From Phytophthora sp. 'mugwort' (lineage: Eukaryota > Oomycota > Peronosporomycetes > Peronosporales > Peronosporaceae), in assembly GCA_033558025.1 (NCBI GenBank), contig JAUCEF010000011.1, positions 1,674,001-1,738,000 of the forward strand: a stretch of DNA of 64,000 nucleotides. The letters are read 5' to 3'. The stretch's first letter is position 1. Each line of letters opens with the position of its first letter. Below are positions 10,392-23,521 of this stretch, in pieces. The notes under the pieces were generated by a model, which saw only the letters and a program-made list of their open reading frames with translations, searched no databases and was not told where the DNA came from. A program made the translations under genes and the position numbers.

Positions 10392-11735
10392 TCAGCTCCA
10401 CACGTTCTCGCACGTATTGATGTCGCCATCGGTATACTTGGTGTGATTGTAGAACGCAGGATTCTCGGGTAACTTCCTGGCGCTTTCAATGTCAATCAAC
10501 ACTTCCATAGGGGCTTTTTGCGTCATCGTCAGTTCTTTCAGCATCTGCCGAATATGGATCACTTCTTGCGCGAGTAGGCTCAAAGCCATGTACTCGGCTT
10601 CGGTAGTGTGAAGAGCACTGTCTTTTCCGTCTGACTGCTCCATAAGATTATGTTTCCGCCGAGATTTGTCTAATGTCCTGATACCGATTTCGATCATCTA
10701 TTCGATTTGCAAAGTCGGCGTCAGCGAATGTCAGCAAGTGTCAATCGAGGCCTTGCTCAGTCCGCTGGAGATCTCCAAGACGTAAATCGTAATTAACTGT
10801 CTCTCGTAGGTAGCGAATGCCACGTTTCGCGTCTCGTCAGTACGTTAGGCCAGAGTTCTCCAAGAACTGGCTGCACTCGCGAACTAGATACGCCAAGTCG
10901 GGGCGCCCCCCACCATCAAATGCATCGTACTTCCAATTACGGACCGATACGGTTAGCTCTCCATAAGCTTCCGTTCATCTTGCTCTGTTGGACACAACGA
11001 TTTAACCAACTTTAAGCCTGGGATGCTTGCATCCATTACACTCGTCCAACCCAAACCTTTGCAGTAACAATTCTCCATATTCTCATTGTCCGATGAGAAT
11101 AATTCTCTCTTCACGATTTCGGGTGGTCTCACAACCCAAAATGAAGTGCAGCTCCCCAAGGTCTTCCACCTTGAAGCAGGAACAGAAAGTTCTCTTCATC
11201 GGCTTGATTAAATTCATCGTTGGAGCCAACCGAATTAAGTCGTCACATAAGAGAGGCACAAACTGACAATTAATTACTTCGACAGCAACGCAAACTGCCG
11301 ATTTCAACATCGTAAAGCCTTGCTTCTCCGAAAACGACTTCAGCAACTGAAACCACACTCGCGGTGCTTGTTTCAAACCATAAAGTCTATTTAAAGGTGG
11401 TAAACCCATCTTTACTTGCCTGGTACCGCATAGCCTTCCGGCTGCCTCATGAAGACCTCAACGTCGACATTTCCGTTCCAAATGCTGTTGTCACGTCCAA
11501 CTGGTGAACTTTGTAATTCCAGACTGCGGCCAGCGTCAACAGGAGCCGCAATGTCTCGAGACGCACCACGGGCTAGTAGACCTCCAGATGATGTACTCCG
11601 TATATCTGCATGAAACCCTTTCTCACGAGTCTCGCTTTGAATCGGCCTATCTCCCCAGTTGCCAGAGATTTGACACGAAATACCCATCCGTGTTTCAGCA
11701 CCTTCATGGGTTTCTTTTGAGGAACAAGTTCTCAC
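10392..11735 (-). pseudogene. Reverse transcriptase and RNase H of inner Copia, broken
   Basis: RT blocks are NRLYGLKQAPRVWFQLL near 11395 and KVEDLGELHFILGCE near 11150. The catalytic motif region reads VPLLCDDLI, so the usual YVDD has become LCDD. RNase H follows as DSALHTTEAEYMALSLLAQE near 10610, with the conserved TEAEY motif. A first RT segment with VEVFMRQPEGYAVPG lies at 11420-11460. Frame changes at about 11410 and between 10950 and 10700 break the polyprotein. Confidence 0.8.
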
Positions 11736-11935
11736 GTGCCTTCTGCATCAATGCTTCATACTCTGCGTTGGCTGCAGCTCGCCGCTGCATGCACTGCTCA
11801 CTTTTCATTGCTTCTTTGTCTCTACAACAGCACTCACGGTCAGGCGGCAGTAATCCTGCCACCACGCAAGTGCTATTTCGTTTGCCATCACTCGCAACGC
11901 TTCACGAGTTTTCATCCATACCACTGATGACGAAC

Positions 11936-13330
11936 TCACTGCATATAATTACTGTTTTCATACGCAGCGTAAACGTAGGCACCAAACCACGAAAGCGGCT
12001 TGCGCACACGACCACTCCGTGTTACTGGGTGCTCCTCAGCGCGAGCCCCTTCCGGTGCCACGTACTCTCGTAAAGACCTGCAATCAGAGGTTGGTAGACT
12101 TTCTGTATTTGCGGCTTCACTTAGTATTGACTCCGATGTCTCCGGTACCGTGGTCTCCATCTCACTAGGCTCCGAAGTGGACTGCTCTTTCGTAATTGGT
12201 GTTCTTTCACCCGCACATTCACTACTGAACTGCGTTTTGAAATTTGGTGCATTGCGCCGCCCACTGCCATTTCGTATTTGCCTTTTGAGCTTTGCACCTC
12301 GACGAGGGTCATCGGTATCCGTGACTTCTCTTATTGCTCCACCCCGTTTGGAAGCCTCATTTGACCGTGCATTTCTCGCATTATTGCAAGTTGTCCCACT
12401 TTGACGGTCATCACTCGTGTCATCAGCCCCACCTGTCCGACAATCACGCTCACTTTCTCCCTTCATCACCACTATTGTCGGCGCCACATTTTCGCTATAA
12501 CACAGTATAGTCCCAGCATCGTCTTGGTTAGCACCATCTCCTCTATATAGTTATTGGCAGAACCTTCACTCGTTGTTCCAGGTGAATTTGACCCAACCAA
12601 GACGCGACCAGGCTTTGTCTCATTGAAAACAGCAGTGTGACTGAAGAATGCTTTGTTAGTTTTGCTATCCAGCAAGCGATGGCCACGCTTCTGACGAGAG
12701 TACCCAACAAAGACAGCCTCTCTTGCCTTGCCTTCTATCTTTCGTTTTTCGACTTTATCAACGCATGGCAGTGCGTCACAGCCAAAAAAGTCCGCAACTT
12801 CTCGTATGCTGGTGTCGGACGATACCATACAGAGTACGGTACCTCCCTCCTCTAGCTGAACTCGGAATAATATCGCGCAGTATGCAGCTGTCGATACTGC
12901 TTCATCCCCCATTAGTTCCGGTATATCAAAATGGGCCAGCACGCACCTCATTTTCACGGTGATGGCGCGAATCATTCACTCGGCGACTCCTGCGGTGTGC
13001 TTGATGCTGCTGCCGAACTCAATTCTATACTTCGACTCACACGTGCTTTGAATGTGTTCGAACGCCTTCGCATTATCCGATCCCAATCCTATTATTCTCA
13101 CGTGCACTGCGTTTTGACCCGCTCATAATAGTCTTTAAACTTTTCACACATTTCTGAGCGATGCTCGGCCAAGTAAACCGTGCAAAACGACTTGCATCGG
13201 CACCAAGCACCACAAAATATATATTGCCCCCTATTCGGGCCCAAGGCATCAGCGCGAACGTTTACCAACTAAAGACTCTCGAGTGGTTAGACGCCGCGAT
13301 TTAAAGCTGCGTCTTGTCATCTTTCCTTTA
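11936..13330 (-). pseudogene. Integrase and linker of inner Copia, broken
   Basis: The frame 12472-12975 holds the integrase C-terminal part, with KIEGKAREAVFVGYSRQKRG, the usual 'VFVGY' block. The serine/threonine-rich linker 11936-12487 ends in the VTRSGRVRKPLSWF motif that typically precedes RT in Copia. The catalytic core between 12976 and 13330 is interrupted by stops. Confidence 0.72.
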
Positions 13331-13603
13331 TCACAGGTCTCGCAACTGAATGTGTCCGATCCGCGCAGGTTCTTGCGCGTCAACGGCCAGGCTGGATAGC
13401 GCGTTGAATGCATTCTTACCGGGATGCCCCAACCTCATGTGCCAGAGATCCAAACTGCGAACTTGGGTTAGCAGCGCCACCATTGCCGAATCTCTAGGGC
13501 TTTCCATTTCCAAACAGTACAAACTTGTGTCATCTGGTTGGACGCGATTGCAAAATAACAGCAGCGTAGTCGCTTTCATCGAAGTGAACCTTGGCACGGT
13601 CAC
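13331..13603 (-). pseudogene. Pre-integrase zinc domain of inner Copia
   Basis: Contains LDLWHMRLGHPGKNAFNAL, the H...LGH block of the GAG_pre-integrase domain that begins the integrase zinc finger. Confidence 0.75.
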
Positions 13604-13621
13604 ATTCTGGCACTGAAGTAT

Positions 13622-13909
13622 TCAATTGGCGTCGCACCGAGTACAAGCTGCACTGTAACTCGGGCGATATCTTACTCCACGCAGCATCATCGTTTGTCTA
13701 CCACGATAAGTACTCAATTCCGTTTTGACAGTCCCAATGCCTTCTACATTCGGATAATGCTTTCCTTCAACGCGTACGCGAACACTCAAAGGCGTAAAAT
13801 CCACATAGCTGTCATTTGAGATTGTGATATGGCTGGATGCAACCGAATCCAGATACCAGTTATCGCGTGCCATATCGGCAATCTGCTTCTTCATCATCAT
13901 AACTTCCAT
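13622..13909 (-). pseudogene. Aspartic protease of inner Copia
   Basis: The active-site region reads NWYLDSVASSHIT where functional Copia proteases have DSGAS, so glycine is replaced by valine. GIGTVKTEL and MLRGVRYRP follow in the right order. Confidence 0.75.
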
Positions 13910-13949
13910 GACAACGTACGCACTATCATCACTTTCATTGGCCTTTCCA

Positions 13950-14874
13950 CTAACCTTTGCGCTTGTGCCTCCACCAGTTTGCTTTATGCGCTTTGGAGAG
14001 GGCGATTACTCTTTTTTTCAGTCGGGGGGGGGCGTTTTTCCATGTGACGGCAGTCTTTGTACTTGATGGTCTCGCTCGTGACAGTGGCAACATCCACCAG
14101 CATTTGTCCACCTTCACCACGTCCACCACCGCGACCTCTACCACCATTTGATCATTCTGGGTCGTGGTGGTGGTGGTCCACCACGACCACGGCCTCGCCC
14201 TCCTCCAGTGTAGACGGCCTTCTCGCCATCATCTCCCTTACTTCCTTCCGCATTTCGAACTTGCGTGTGGTCGTATGCCATCTCCAGCGCTTGTTCTAGT
14301 TGCTCGTGATTCGGAAGATCGTCGGGGTTCTGCGGAGGGTGGCTCGCAAGAAATGTCTGCACGACGTTATCATACTCGCCGGTAATGAACCGATCGGAAT
14401 AGGAGGTTTTGCGTATTCGTCCACAGGCCCGCCAGCTACCGAAATTGTCTCCACGATTCTACACATCTCGCTCAAACGATCAGACATGTTGCCCTTGGGG
14501 TGAAGGCGAAGTCGGCTCAGCTTCGTTCTCTCCTCAGCGTACTTCAGGTACGTCTTTCCCGTAAATTGTCTCTTCTAACGCTCCATAATTTGTACGGTGT
14601 TGGTTCGTTCTTCACTGTCTTCAGATTTGGTTTGTCGTTGCTTCGTACAGGATCTTATTTGTACGTGGGGTCTCTTTCATCCAGTTAACATGATCAGATT
14701 GTTTGCTTTCCTCGGGCTCCGAGACGTCTTCTCGCAATAATTCCACAATTGCTTGTGTTGCAGCTTTAGTTTGACTCGTTCTAATCACACTTCGAAGTCT
14801 TTTCCATCAAAGGGCGGGATAAACCTGCGGTCGTCCTTAGACTCCTTCGTTTCGCTTCCTTTTGTCATGCTCAT
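13950..14874 (-). pseudogene. Gag of inner Copia, broken
   Basis: An ATG at 14874 starts MSMTKGSETKESKDDRRF and then the FDGKDFEV block, followed at once by an in-frame TGA. Later pieces include a glycine/arginine-rich RGRGRGG segment (14160-14190, also a DNA hairpin) and a zinc knuckle near 14085-14035. The first half of the knuckle (CCHCHERDH) and the second half (KYKDC) are in different frames. Confidence 0.72.
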
Positions 14875-15115
14875 TGTAATCTACAGGTGTCCGTCACGCT
14901 CTCCGTCAGTTGCGACCAGCAAAGCACACGACATCGATGATCTCGAGACTTCCAAGATGCCACAGGTGATGCAGCTACACCGTTTGCAGCCAACCACTGG
15001 CTTACCCCAATCAGCTGTTCCAACCGCTATCTTTTGGACGAGGCCTCGATGGCTTCTCGTTCCGCTAGCCGTGCTCGAGCTCGAAAGGTGAACACTGAGC
15101 GTCTCGCGTTGAGAT

Positions 15116-15128
15116 TGGGCTCATAACC
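15116..15128 (-). promoter_or_regulatory. Primer-binding site complementary to initiator tRNA-Met anticodon arm
   Basis: Directly downstream of the 5' LTR the minus strand reads GGTTATGAGCCCA, the exact complement of the CAU anticodon stem-loop of eukaryotic initiator tRNA-Met. Drosophila copia and yeast Ty5 use the same half-tRNA priming. Confidence 0.8.
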
Positions 15129-15418
15129 TGAAGCGAAGTTGTGTCGCTCGCAGAGTGAAAGCTCAAGCGGTAAGTACTTGACGAGCAGGCAGCAAAAACG
15201 CCCTGTGAGACATTCGGCGTTTTGTGGAAAAAAAAATCTCCTGTTAGTTCTTTCTGCCCTCTGGCAGTCCTTATTCCTAATTGCTGGATGTGGTGGTCAA
15301 CCTCTTTCATAGAACAGCTCCATCACGTGGGAAAACCTCCCGCACTCAGTGCCTTCACGGGATAAACGACCCACGCTCGCGCTCCAACGTTGGGATCAAT
15401 ATACATCAATCCTCAACA
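15129..15418 (-). repeat. 5' LTR of inner Copia
   Basis: Partner of 9938-10228. Runs from TGAAGCGAAG to CCTCAACA. Confidence 0.88.
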
Positions 15419-15423
15419 GCTTG
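15419..15423. repeat. Target-site duplication (GCTTG), right
   Basis: Identical to 9933-9937. Removing the element and one copy joins the outer integrase as ...KLK-HFL... in frame. Confidence 0.85.
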
Positions 15424-15941
15424 AGCTTCTACGCGGCGGTGCCCTTGATCTTAGCCAAGAACATCATGCAGTAGTTGGTACGGTGGTCTACGAAGTTGAC
15501 CATGGACCTGTTCCGCGTCGATCTATCAGAGTCATCGGCCCGTTCAGATCGGAGCGGAGGAACCTCCTATCACATCGATTGGTGAGTTGCACCCGGTGTC
15601 GATGCACGACTTCTTGTTCTTGGTCTGCTTACCCCTGGGAACCATCCAGACAGTTCGCTCGGACCGCTTCCGTGAGTATGATACTCGAATCTGATCCCCG
15701 ACGCAGAGCCCTTGGCCACATGACGGATCCTGTCGTAGTGCAGATGCGCGAGTCTGCGGTGGAATGCATTATACCCCTCGGTGCACGTCTTGTCCCACCT
15801 CCGCCTCGTTCGGGCAAACACGGATATTAACACGCCACCCCCGCTCCTCGTGCTGTTGCACTTTGCGCGCGTACGGCCAAGCACGCTGTTGGACATCTCG
15901 GCATCGAAGTTCGCTGGTCCGCCATTCATGACTGCGATCAC
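15424..15941 (-). pseudogene. Pre-integrase domain and integrase N-terminus of outer Copia
   Basis: Contains FHRRLAHLHYDRIRHVAKGS (the zinc-binding HRRL...H block). Then, in other frames, it has the DHRTNYC-like start of the integrase core up to the insertion point. An internal stop precedes the junction. Confidence 0.65.
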
Positions 15942-16088
15942 ACGATGGTGTCTTCGTTACGATATCCCCTACCGCTTATCCTCAGCAGACCTACGAGGTG
16001 ATATATGTATTCCACTCCTTGTTCTCTGCGTACTGCATACCCAGCAGTCGCAGCCTGGTCGTCTTCCCCACCATCGTCGCCACCATCA

Positions 16089-17330
16089 TCAAGCTTCCGC
16101 ATTAGATACTTTCAGAGCCCCCCCCCCCCCCCGTACTGTCCGCAGCGACGAACTCGATCGCGTTTTCCTCGGGGACAGGACTCCAGCAGGCTCGCGCCGT
16201 GGATACAGGGCACTTGCTCGATGCTCGACCCCTCGACGGCCAGCACGAAGTCCGCGTCGCCTCCGTGTCTCCACTCCTTCTTGCTGGTGGGGCTCGCCGT
16301 TTTCAAGTTCCCGACCTTCCCGCAGATGAAGCACTTTTGTGTCACTAGGCGGTAGTGCTGGACGTCGTTCACAACGTCCCGACCCACCTCTTTTTCGCGC
16401 AGCCATCTCGGTTGACTACATAGTGTGCCAACTCCTCCGCCTGCCGCAGGTAGTCCGCGTGCGCAAGGTTTAGTATGGACACTATCATGGCCGGGTCCGC
16501 GTAGTGCACAATGTTGTTCTGCATAAGCTGCCGGCACCGCCGCACGCCTCGTTGAACACCACCAAGTAAAGGTAGTGCTCGTTCAAGCTTCTCTTCGCGC
16601 TCTTTAACGCGGCGAATATCCTCACACTCTGTACCGGCGTGATCGGGATCGCAAACGTGTGCAACAGCCGCTGCATTGCGTGCACTAGCGTGGGCCGGCC
16701 CTCCCACCTCCCGTCCACCAGGCGGTTGTAGTACCGCTCTGCCATGCCAGTTATGTGGTGGCCAGGACGCCGACATTTACGTCCTCCGTCCACTGAAACC
16801 CGCTCGCGAGGGCGCGCCCTCCGCGAACTGGACCTTGGACACGAATCGCTTTCCCAGGCCAGGAACCAGTTCCTCAGACCCCAATACAACTCCTTGCCGT
16901 CGAAGGAGCTGACCCCGAGCTTTGCGCTGACGCATGTCAGGCATGAGAGCGACCTGCGGCCCAGGAGACTGGACATGCTGCGGCGGTGCAGCTGCCGGCA
17001 CACTTGGGGCGGTACGAAGTGCTGCGGCTGTGCCATCTTCACATTCGCGCCCGCGTTCGCATACCCACGCTATATCACGCCGAACTACGTGGCAGGTGAC
17101 ACTCCCAGAGGTTTGGGCGGTGGTGGTGTCGAGTCGAGGGTATGGCGATTTATCGTCTTTCCCTGCCCAAGCGACGAGCCCAACACGCTAGTCTCATGCC
17201 CCATGAGCAGTTACTTCTCTTTCTGTCGCTACTGCGACGCCTCCAGGCGCTCCAGGCCCTCTGCAAGACCCGTGAGAAAGTCGGGAAGCTTCTCGTGCAT
17301 CCTTAACAGCATCGGTTTGGCCCTACAGGT
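16089..17330 (-). pseudogene. Gag of outer Copia, broken
   Basis: The N-terminal part (17330-17100) reads LLRMHEKLPDFL and GLERLEASQ and holds stops. The core has FDGKELYWGLRNWFLAW, AERYYNRLVDGRWEGRPTL and AMQRLLHTFA, and is followed in another frame by NIVHYADPAMIVSILNLAHA. The zinc knuckle near 16340-16300 has decayed: CFICGKVGNLKTAS keeps two cysteines but has N and S where H and C belong. A poly-C run at 16119-16135 lies in the following segment. Confidence 0.7.
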
Positions 17331-17421
17331 TGCCGGCCCTTTAGCGACGGCGTTTGTATTCGGCTGAGCGCAGTCTTCGTCCGCCCAATGGTATGAACTG
17401 TTGATTTCATAACTTGTAATT

Positions 17422-17573
17422 TGCTGAGAATATCTTGAAAATGTGGAAGTGACTATTTAGTTTAACTTTATCTGACGTGCAATTCCTGGCAGCCATGCGT
17501 GCCATTATTCGCCATGCCGATTCCGAGGGTGCGGGGGGGGGCTACAGACCGCGGTTCATGTCAGCTTTCTACA
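17422..17573 (-). repeat. 5' LTR of the outer Copia element
   Basis: Starts TGCTGAGAATAT and ends TTTCTACA on the plus strand. The inner side has a GTTATGA match to the half-tRNA primer motif near 17415. Identity to 7739-7895 is visibly low but collinear. Confidence 0.55.
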
Positions 17574-18260
17574 GTAACCCTTGTAGCGGCGCTTCTGCGG
17601 TTTCCTCCGTGGCGGTCGGCGCCCTTCAGCCATCTCGAATGTCTGGGAAGTCGCCGCAGCTTCCGGCACTGCCTTCGTCGCCAATTTTTATTATTGCCGA
17701 CGGCAAGATTGGATTTTTTCTTAGTGCTTGTTCAATTCAGTACGGTATTGAATTTTTGGACCTCTGCTCCACAGCAACTCCGCGAGATCCGAATCGGGTG
17801 TGAAATTTTTCATCATCAATCGTGTCGTAGTCGTCACGAACGAAACACGACATGCCCGCGCTGCTCGATTTCCATGTTGATCATGAAAAATGTCAATGCG
17901 TCGAAATTGCTGGAGTGAAACGACATCATAAAATATACATATTGTCGAGCACAGATAAACATTTTCGGAAAATGCTCCTTGGGCGGGAGGGTGATGGTCA
18001 AGAGTGGGTTGATTCGGCTAATACAATTCTCAAGCTGTTTGGGAATCGACCAAACCCATTCCACATGATACGGCAAGGTTTCGCCTTAGTCCGCTTACGT
18101 ACTTTGTGGGGACCATTGTTAACTCAAATGCGTTTGGGTTTTGGTCGATTTTGTCGATTCAACCAATCGACCGCGGAAAATTCGACTAGAATGCACAATA
18201 CCGAAGCGCGCTGATCACTGTTAAATAAAAAGGCAGATGCAGGATGATGTGGATGATCTT
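17574..18260. other. No gene recognised
   Basis: Overlapping ORFs on both strands (17499-17918 +, 17852-18214 +, 17834-18076 -) have no recognisable motif and overlap each other. The sequence may be transposon flank plus the 3' untranslated region of the katanin gene that ends at 18261. Confidence 0.45.
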
Positions 18261-20535
<2,275 letters not shown>

Positions 20536-20562
20536 TCCTGCTCTGTGTTCAGGTTCAATATA

Positions 20563-20572
20563 TTTTGGCGCG
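20563..20572. promoter_or_regulatory. E2F/DP-like site between katanin and SEC66
   Basis: TTTTGGCGCG matches the E2F consensus TTTSSCGC. It lies 28 bp upstream of the katanin start and about 210 bp upstream of the SEC66 start. E2F drives G1/S transcription, which would suit a spindle protein. This is a motif match only. Confidence 0.4.
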
Positions 20573-20780
20573 ACTGAATGGGATTGGAAGTAAAGGATGG
20601 GATATCAACCAATCGAAGAGATGGTAGTTGTGTACGCCACACAATGCTGTCCCATGCCGACACGTAGCGGGCAGGCAACGCTACCCGTCAGTCACTCGCC
20701 AACTCCCACCACCGACGTCAACGTTGTCGACGGTTTTCCTTCCCGCACCACGCACAGGCACCTAGATAATAGCAGAGAAG

Positions 20781-21503
20781 ATGCTGACGGACCTTCAGAT
20801 TGTGGCCGCCATGGTGACGGGGGTGACGCTGCTGCTAATGATTATGGCGGCGCGCGTGCTGCTTCCGCAGAAGACGGACGAGGTGGATGAGTCGCTGCAG
20901 GCCATGATTAACGGCTTTGACTTCGCGCTCCCTGAGGAGGTGGAGCAGTATCACAAGGGCAAGGAGGAGCACCCAGACAACAAGGACCAGTGCTTTCAAC
21001 TGCTGTTTCGCCGTGCCGTGGCCGATATCCCACTCATCCGCAAGATCCAGTCGGAGAGCTCGGGCATCCAACGCCTCAAAAAGAACGACATCTTAAAGGA
21101 TGGCTCTTTCCTTAGCTACAAGATGGCCGAGGAGATGATCAACGAGGAGATTAACGACGTGCGCAGGGAAGCCGAGGAGCTTAAGCCAGGTACGCTAAGT
21201 TGTCGTTGAACTGCACCATTGTATCATTAGATTGTATAGCTTACTGTTGAGGCCGTTATGATGGACACAGGCGAGGGCTGGCCCGACAAGATCTTCCCTC
21301 AGGCCGTGCAGTTTATGAATCAGATCGCCGAGCAGCAAATGGCGGCGCAGCGCAAGGCGGCGGAGGCACAGATGAAGGCCATGCAGGCAGCACGCGCCAA
21401 AGCTATGGCACAAGCGGAAGCTGCTGAGGCGGCCGTTAAGAACATTGAGGCCCAGGTAGCGGCAAAGGAGAGCGAAGAGGAGACTCTGCGGAAGAGGAAG
21501 TAG
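20781..21503 (+). CDS. SEC66: SEC66/SEC71-like subunit of the ER translocon
   Basis: Sec66 belongs to the Sec62/Sec63 complex that helps post-translational import of proteins into the endoplasmic reticulum. Two exons, 20781-21189 and 21271-21503, join with a GTACGC...CAG intron to 213 residues. Residues 5-27 form a single membrane segment (IVAAMVTGVTLLLMIMAARV). The Sec66 core follows: CFQLLFRRAVADIPLIRKIQ, SFLSYKMAEEMINEEINDV, then GWPDKIFPQAVQFMNQIAE after the splice, and a charged alanine-rich coiled coil at the C-terminus. The start is the first ATG before the membrane segment. It runs convergent to the next gene, with 163 bp between stops. Confidence 0.8.
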
Positions 21504-21666
21504 ACGGTTGGGCACTCTTTGGAGCCGTAACAGCCTCCGCCATCACCCGTCAATGCCTCTTGAACTTCGTTGCTTCACTGCTTCGGTACTCGATCCATTT
21601 TGTGAGATAGACAGTTTCGTTTTTGATCAGTTTGTGTCGTTTACTTTCTTCTATTGAGTGTCTTCA

Positions 21667-23447
21667 TCAATCGTTGCCCGTCATGGAAGCTGCGGCTTGC
21701 AGAGCGTTGTTGACGCTGGTAATGTGAGCCAGTGTAGCTGCTTGGAGCTCTCGCACTGCAGCTAGCGACAGTGTCAACGATAGGTCATTTCTACTACTAT
21801 CACAGGGCATCGCGTGGCCTTCGTCCTTCGCAGCGGCAGGTTTCATGTCGATGTCCTTGCTGCTTTGATGCTGGAGATATTGGAGCTCGTTGTTCATCCC
21901 ACAGCGCACGTTAATCCGCTGAAGCTCCCGAGCGACAATCGCTCGAGCTTCCTGCCGTTTCTCATGGCTTTGCATGCGCTCTTCTTGCGATGCAAAGGCC
22001 CAGTGGCCGAATTCCAACGCCTGGCAGATGTAGGTGCGGTACCGAAACGGTGCTGATGCTAACATGGTTTGACCCGAGGTGCCGTCCGGAAAGAAAAACG
22101 AGCAACATTCGCCGTCGCGTTCAACTTGAAGGATGGTGCGATCAGCAAATGCAGCTCGTATACGGCCGCCACGAAATGCACGAAACCGGCCGTGCTCATT
22201 CTCAATCTCTTCCACTAACTCGAGCTCGCTTGGCTTCGATGGGGATGATAGCGAAGTGTCTTGATTCAGCGGTTGAGCAGCGTTACTACAAGATTGCAGC
22301 ACGTAATCGATGTGTTGACACAGTGAGGCGACGGAATCACTTGAGCTCTTCGTTTCAATGGTGGTGGGCAATGGAATCGTTTGACGCGTGAACCGATGTT
22401 GAAGCCGTCCTTCCTCATCGTACCAGGTGAAGAAGCCATCACGTCCAGTCAGCAAAGAGCCTTCATTACCCAATTGTACCTAACAAAAGACAAGGCGGGA
22501 GTTAGTAAAATGTATGCACTGAATCACAGTGATGAAGTCACGCGTACCACAATTTCCGGTTGCTGGTCAGATGCTCTGCGTGATACAAACAACTCCGCAT
22601 CATCCCCAACTACCTCCGCCACAACACGTCGGTACAACAACTTCGACGGTAGTGTAGCAACCCTCAATATGTCCGCCAACGACAAGCAATCCTCCCGGTC
22701 TACATCCGCCAGAACCCCATCATTACTCGTAGCAATGACAGAGAACGCCGGACGAGCAGCAAACGCGCCATTCCACGGCAAATCAGATACCACACAACTC
22801 CTATCACCCCGTCCATACACAATCTCAGCTTCTCGGTCTTTATCCCACGCAGCTTTAGCTGCCAACAACAGCCTCACTGGGAATTCAAAACCCTCTGGCG
22901 TCTGACACACCGCGAACGATCGAAGCAGCGTAGCATAGTGCGCGTGGCTGCAGCTCGTCCCCACGTCCTCATCTGAAACCTTCACCTCCACGATAAAATA
23001 GACATCTACAAGCTTCCCACTTGCATGCAATCTCACTTTAGCTGCGCCTTCTATCGACTGCACCTCAAAGCACTTGTCCTGATCATTGAATAGCCTCGAG
23101 ACCTTTGTCTTCCCCTCTGAAATCGGCCATCTCGCTCGCGGAGTTCGAATACGTCGCTGGCGTCTCACGTGCTTCGGGTTCATCAATCGCAGATGCAGAT
23201 ACGGCGATTGGTCTGTCAATCGGTTGCGTACAGTGAGTGTGTCGACGACCAGGGGCCGATGGCTAGAGAGTGCGGTGGGTGTCAGGTGCCGTGTGCGCGT
23301 CCCATCTGGATGGATGTACGAATACGTGTGACCCGAGGGCTCAAGCACAATGGTGTGCGTCTCGTGCGTGTCGCGCTGGTAGCAGCCAATGGCGGAGCCG
23401 TCCGCCAGCACCACGCACCGGCGGCGTTTCGTCCCGTAAGGCAGCAT
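21667..23447 (-). CDS. C5orf34-like protein of unknown function
   Basis: Two exons, 23447-22548 and 22479-21667, join in frame (GTACGC...TTAG intron of 68 bp) to 570 residues. The N-terminal [15 protein letters not shown] and the later [20 protein letters not shown], followed by FFFPDG, are repeated short beta-type modules with a 'DG' turn. They resemble the N- and C-terminal domains of the vertebrate C5orf34 family. The match is from memory and moderate. A middle region (residues 100-300) is charged and unassigned. The start is the first ATG. It shares a 74-bp divergent promoter with the amidohydrolase. Confidence 0.6.
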
Positions 23448-23521
23448 TAAATTTTAAGAATGTAGCAATATGTATCGTACACAATTTCGGTGCCAGCTCA
23501 TTTGATAAGCATCTTTTCAAA
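23448..23521. promoter_or_regulatory. 74-bp divergent promoter
   Basis: Only 74 bp separate the start codons of the C5orf34-like gene (-) and the amidohydrolase (+). The gap is AT-rich and contains CAATTTCGG and GCTCATTTGAT, partial matches to oomycete initiator and flanking elements. Both genes must share this DNA or start inside each other's leader. Confidence 0.5.

Larger units (their letters stand above)
9938..15418 (-). mobile_element. Inner Ty1/Copia retrotransposon, complete in outline
   Basis: A 5,481-bp element with paired LTRs (9938-10228 and 15129-15418) of the TG...CA type, a GCTTG target duplication, a primer site next to the right LTR and a polypurine-like tract next to the left LTR. 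The minus-strand coding order is gag, protease, integrase, reverse transcriptase, RNase H, which defines Copia. Stops and frameshifts in every domain make it non-autonomous. It sits inside the integrase of the outer element. Confidence 0.9.
7739..17573 (-). mobile_element. Outer Ty1/Copia-like retrotransposon, interrupted by a second one
   Basis: Minus-strand order from the right is LTR (17422-17573), gag with a decayed zinc knuckle, pre-integrase domain, integrase, reverse transcriptase, RNase H, and LTR (7739-7895). The integrase is split at 9937/15419 by the inner element. Joining the flanks restores the reading frame of an integrase segment. Without the insert the element is about 4.35 kb. 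The LTRs are short and strongly diverged and no flanking target duplication remains (ATGGT against GTAAC), so it is old. Confidence 0.75.
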
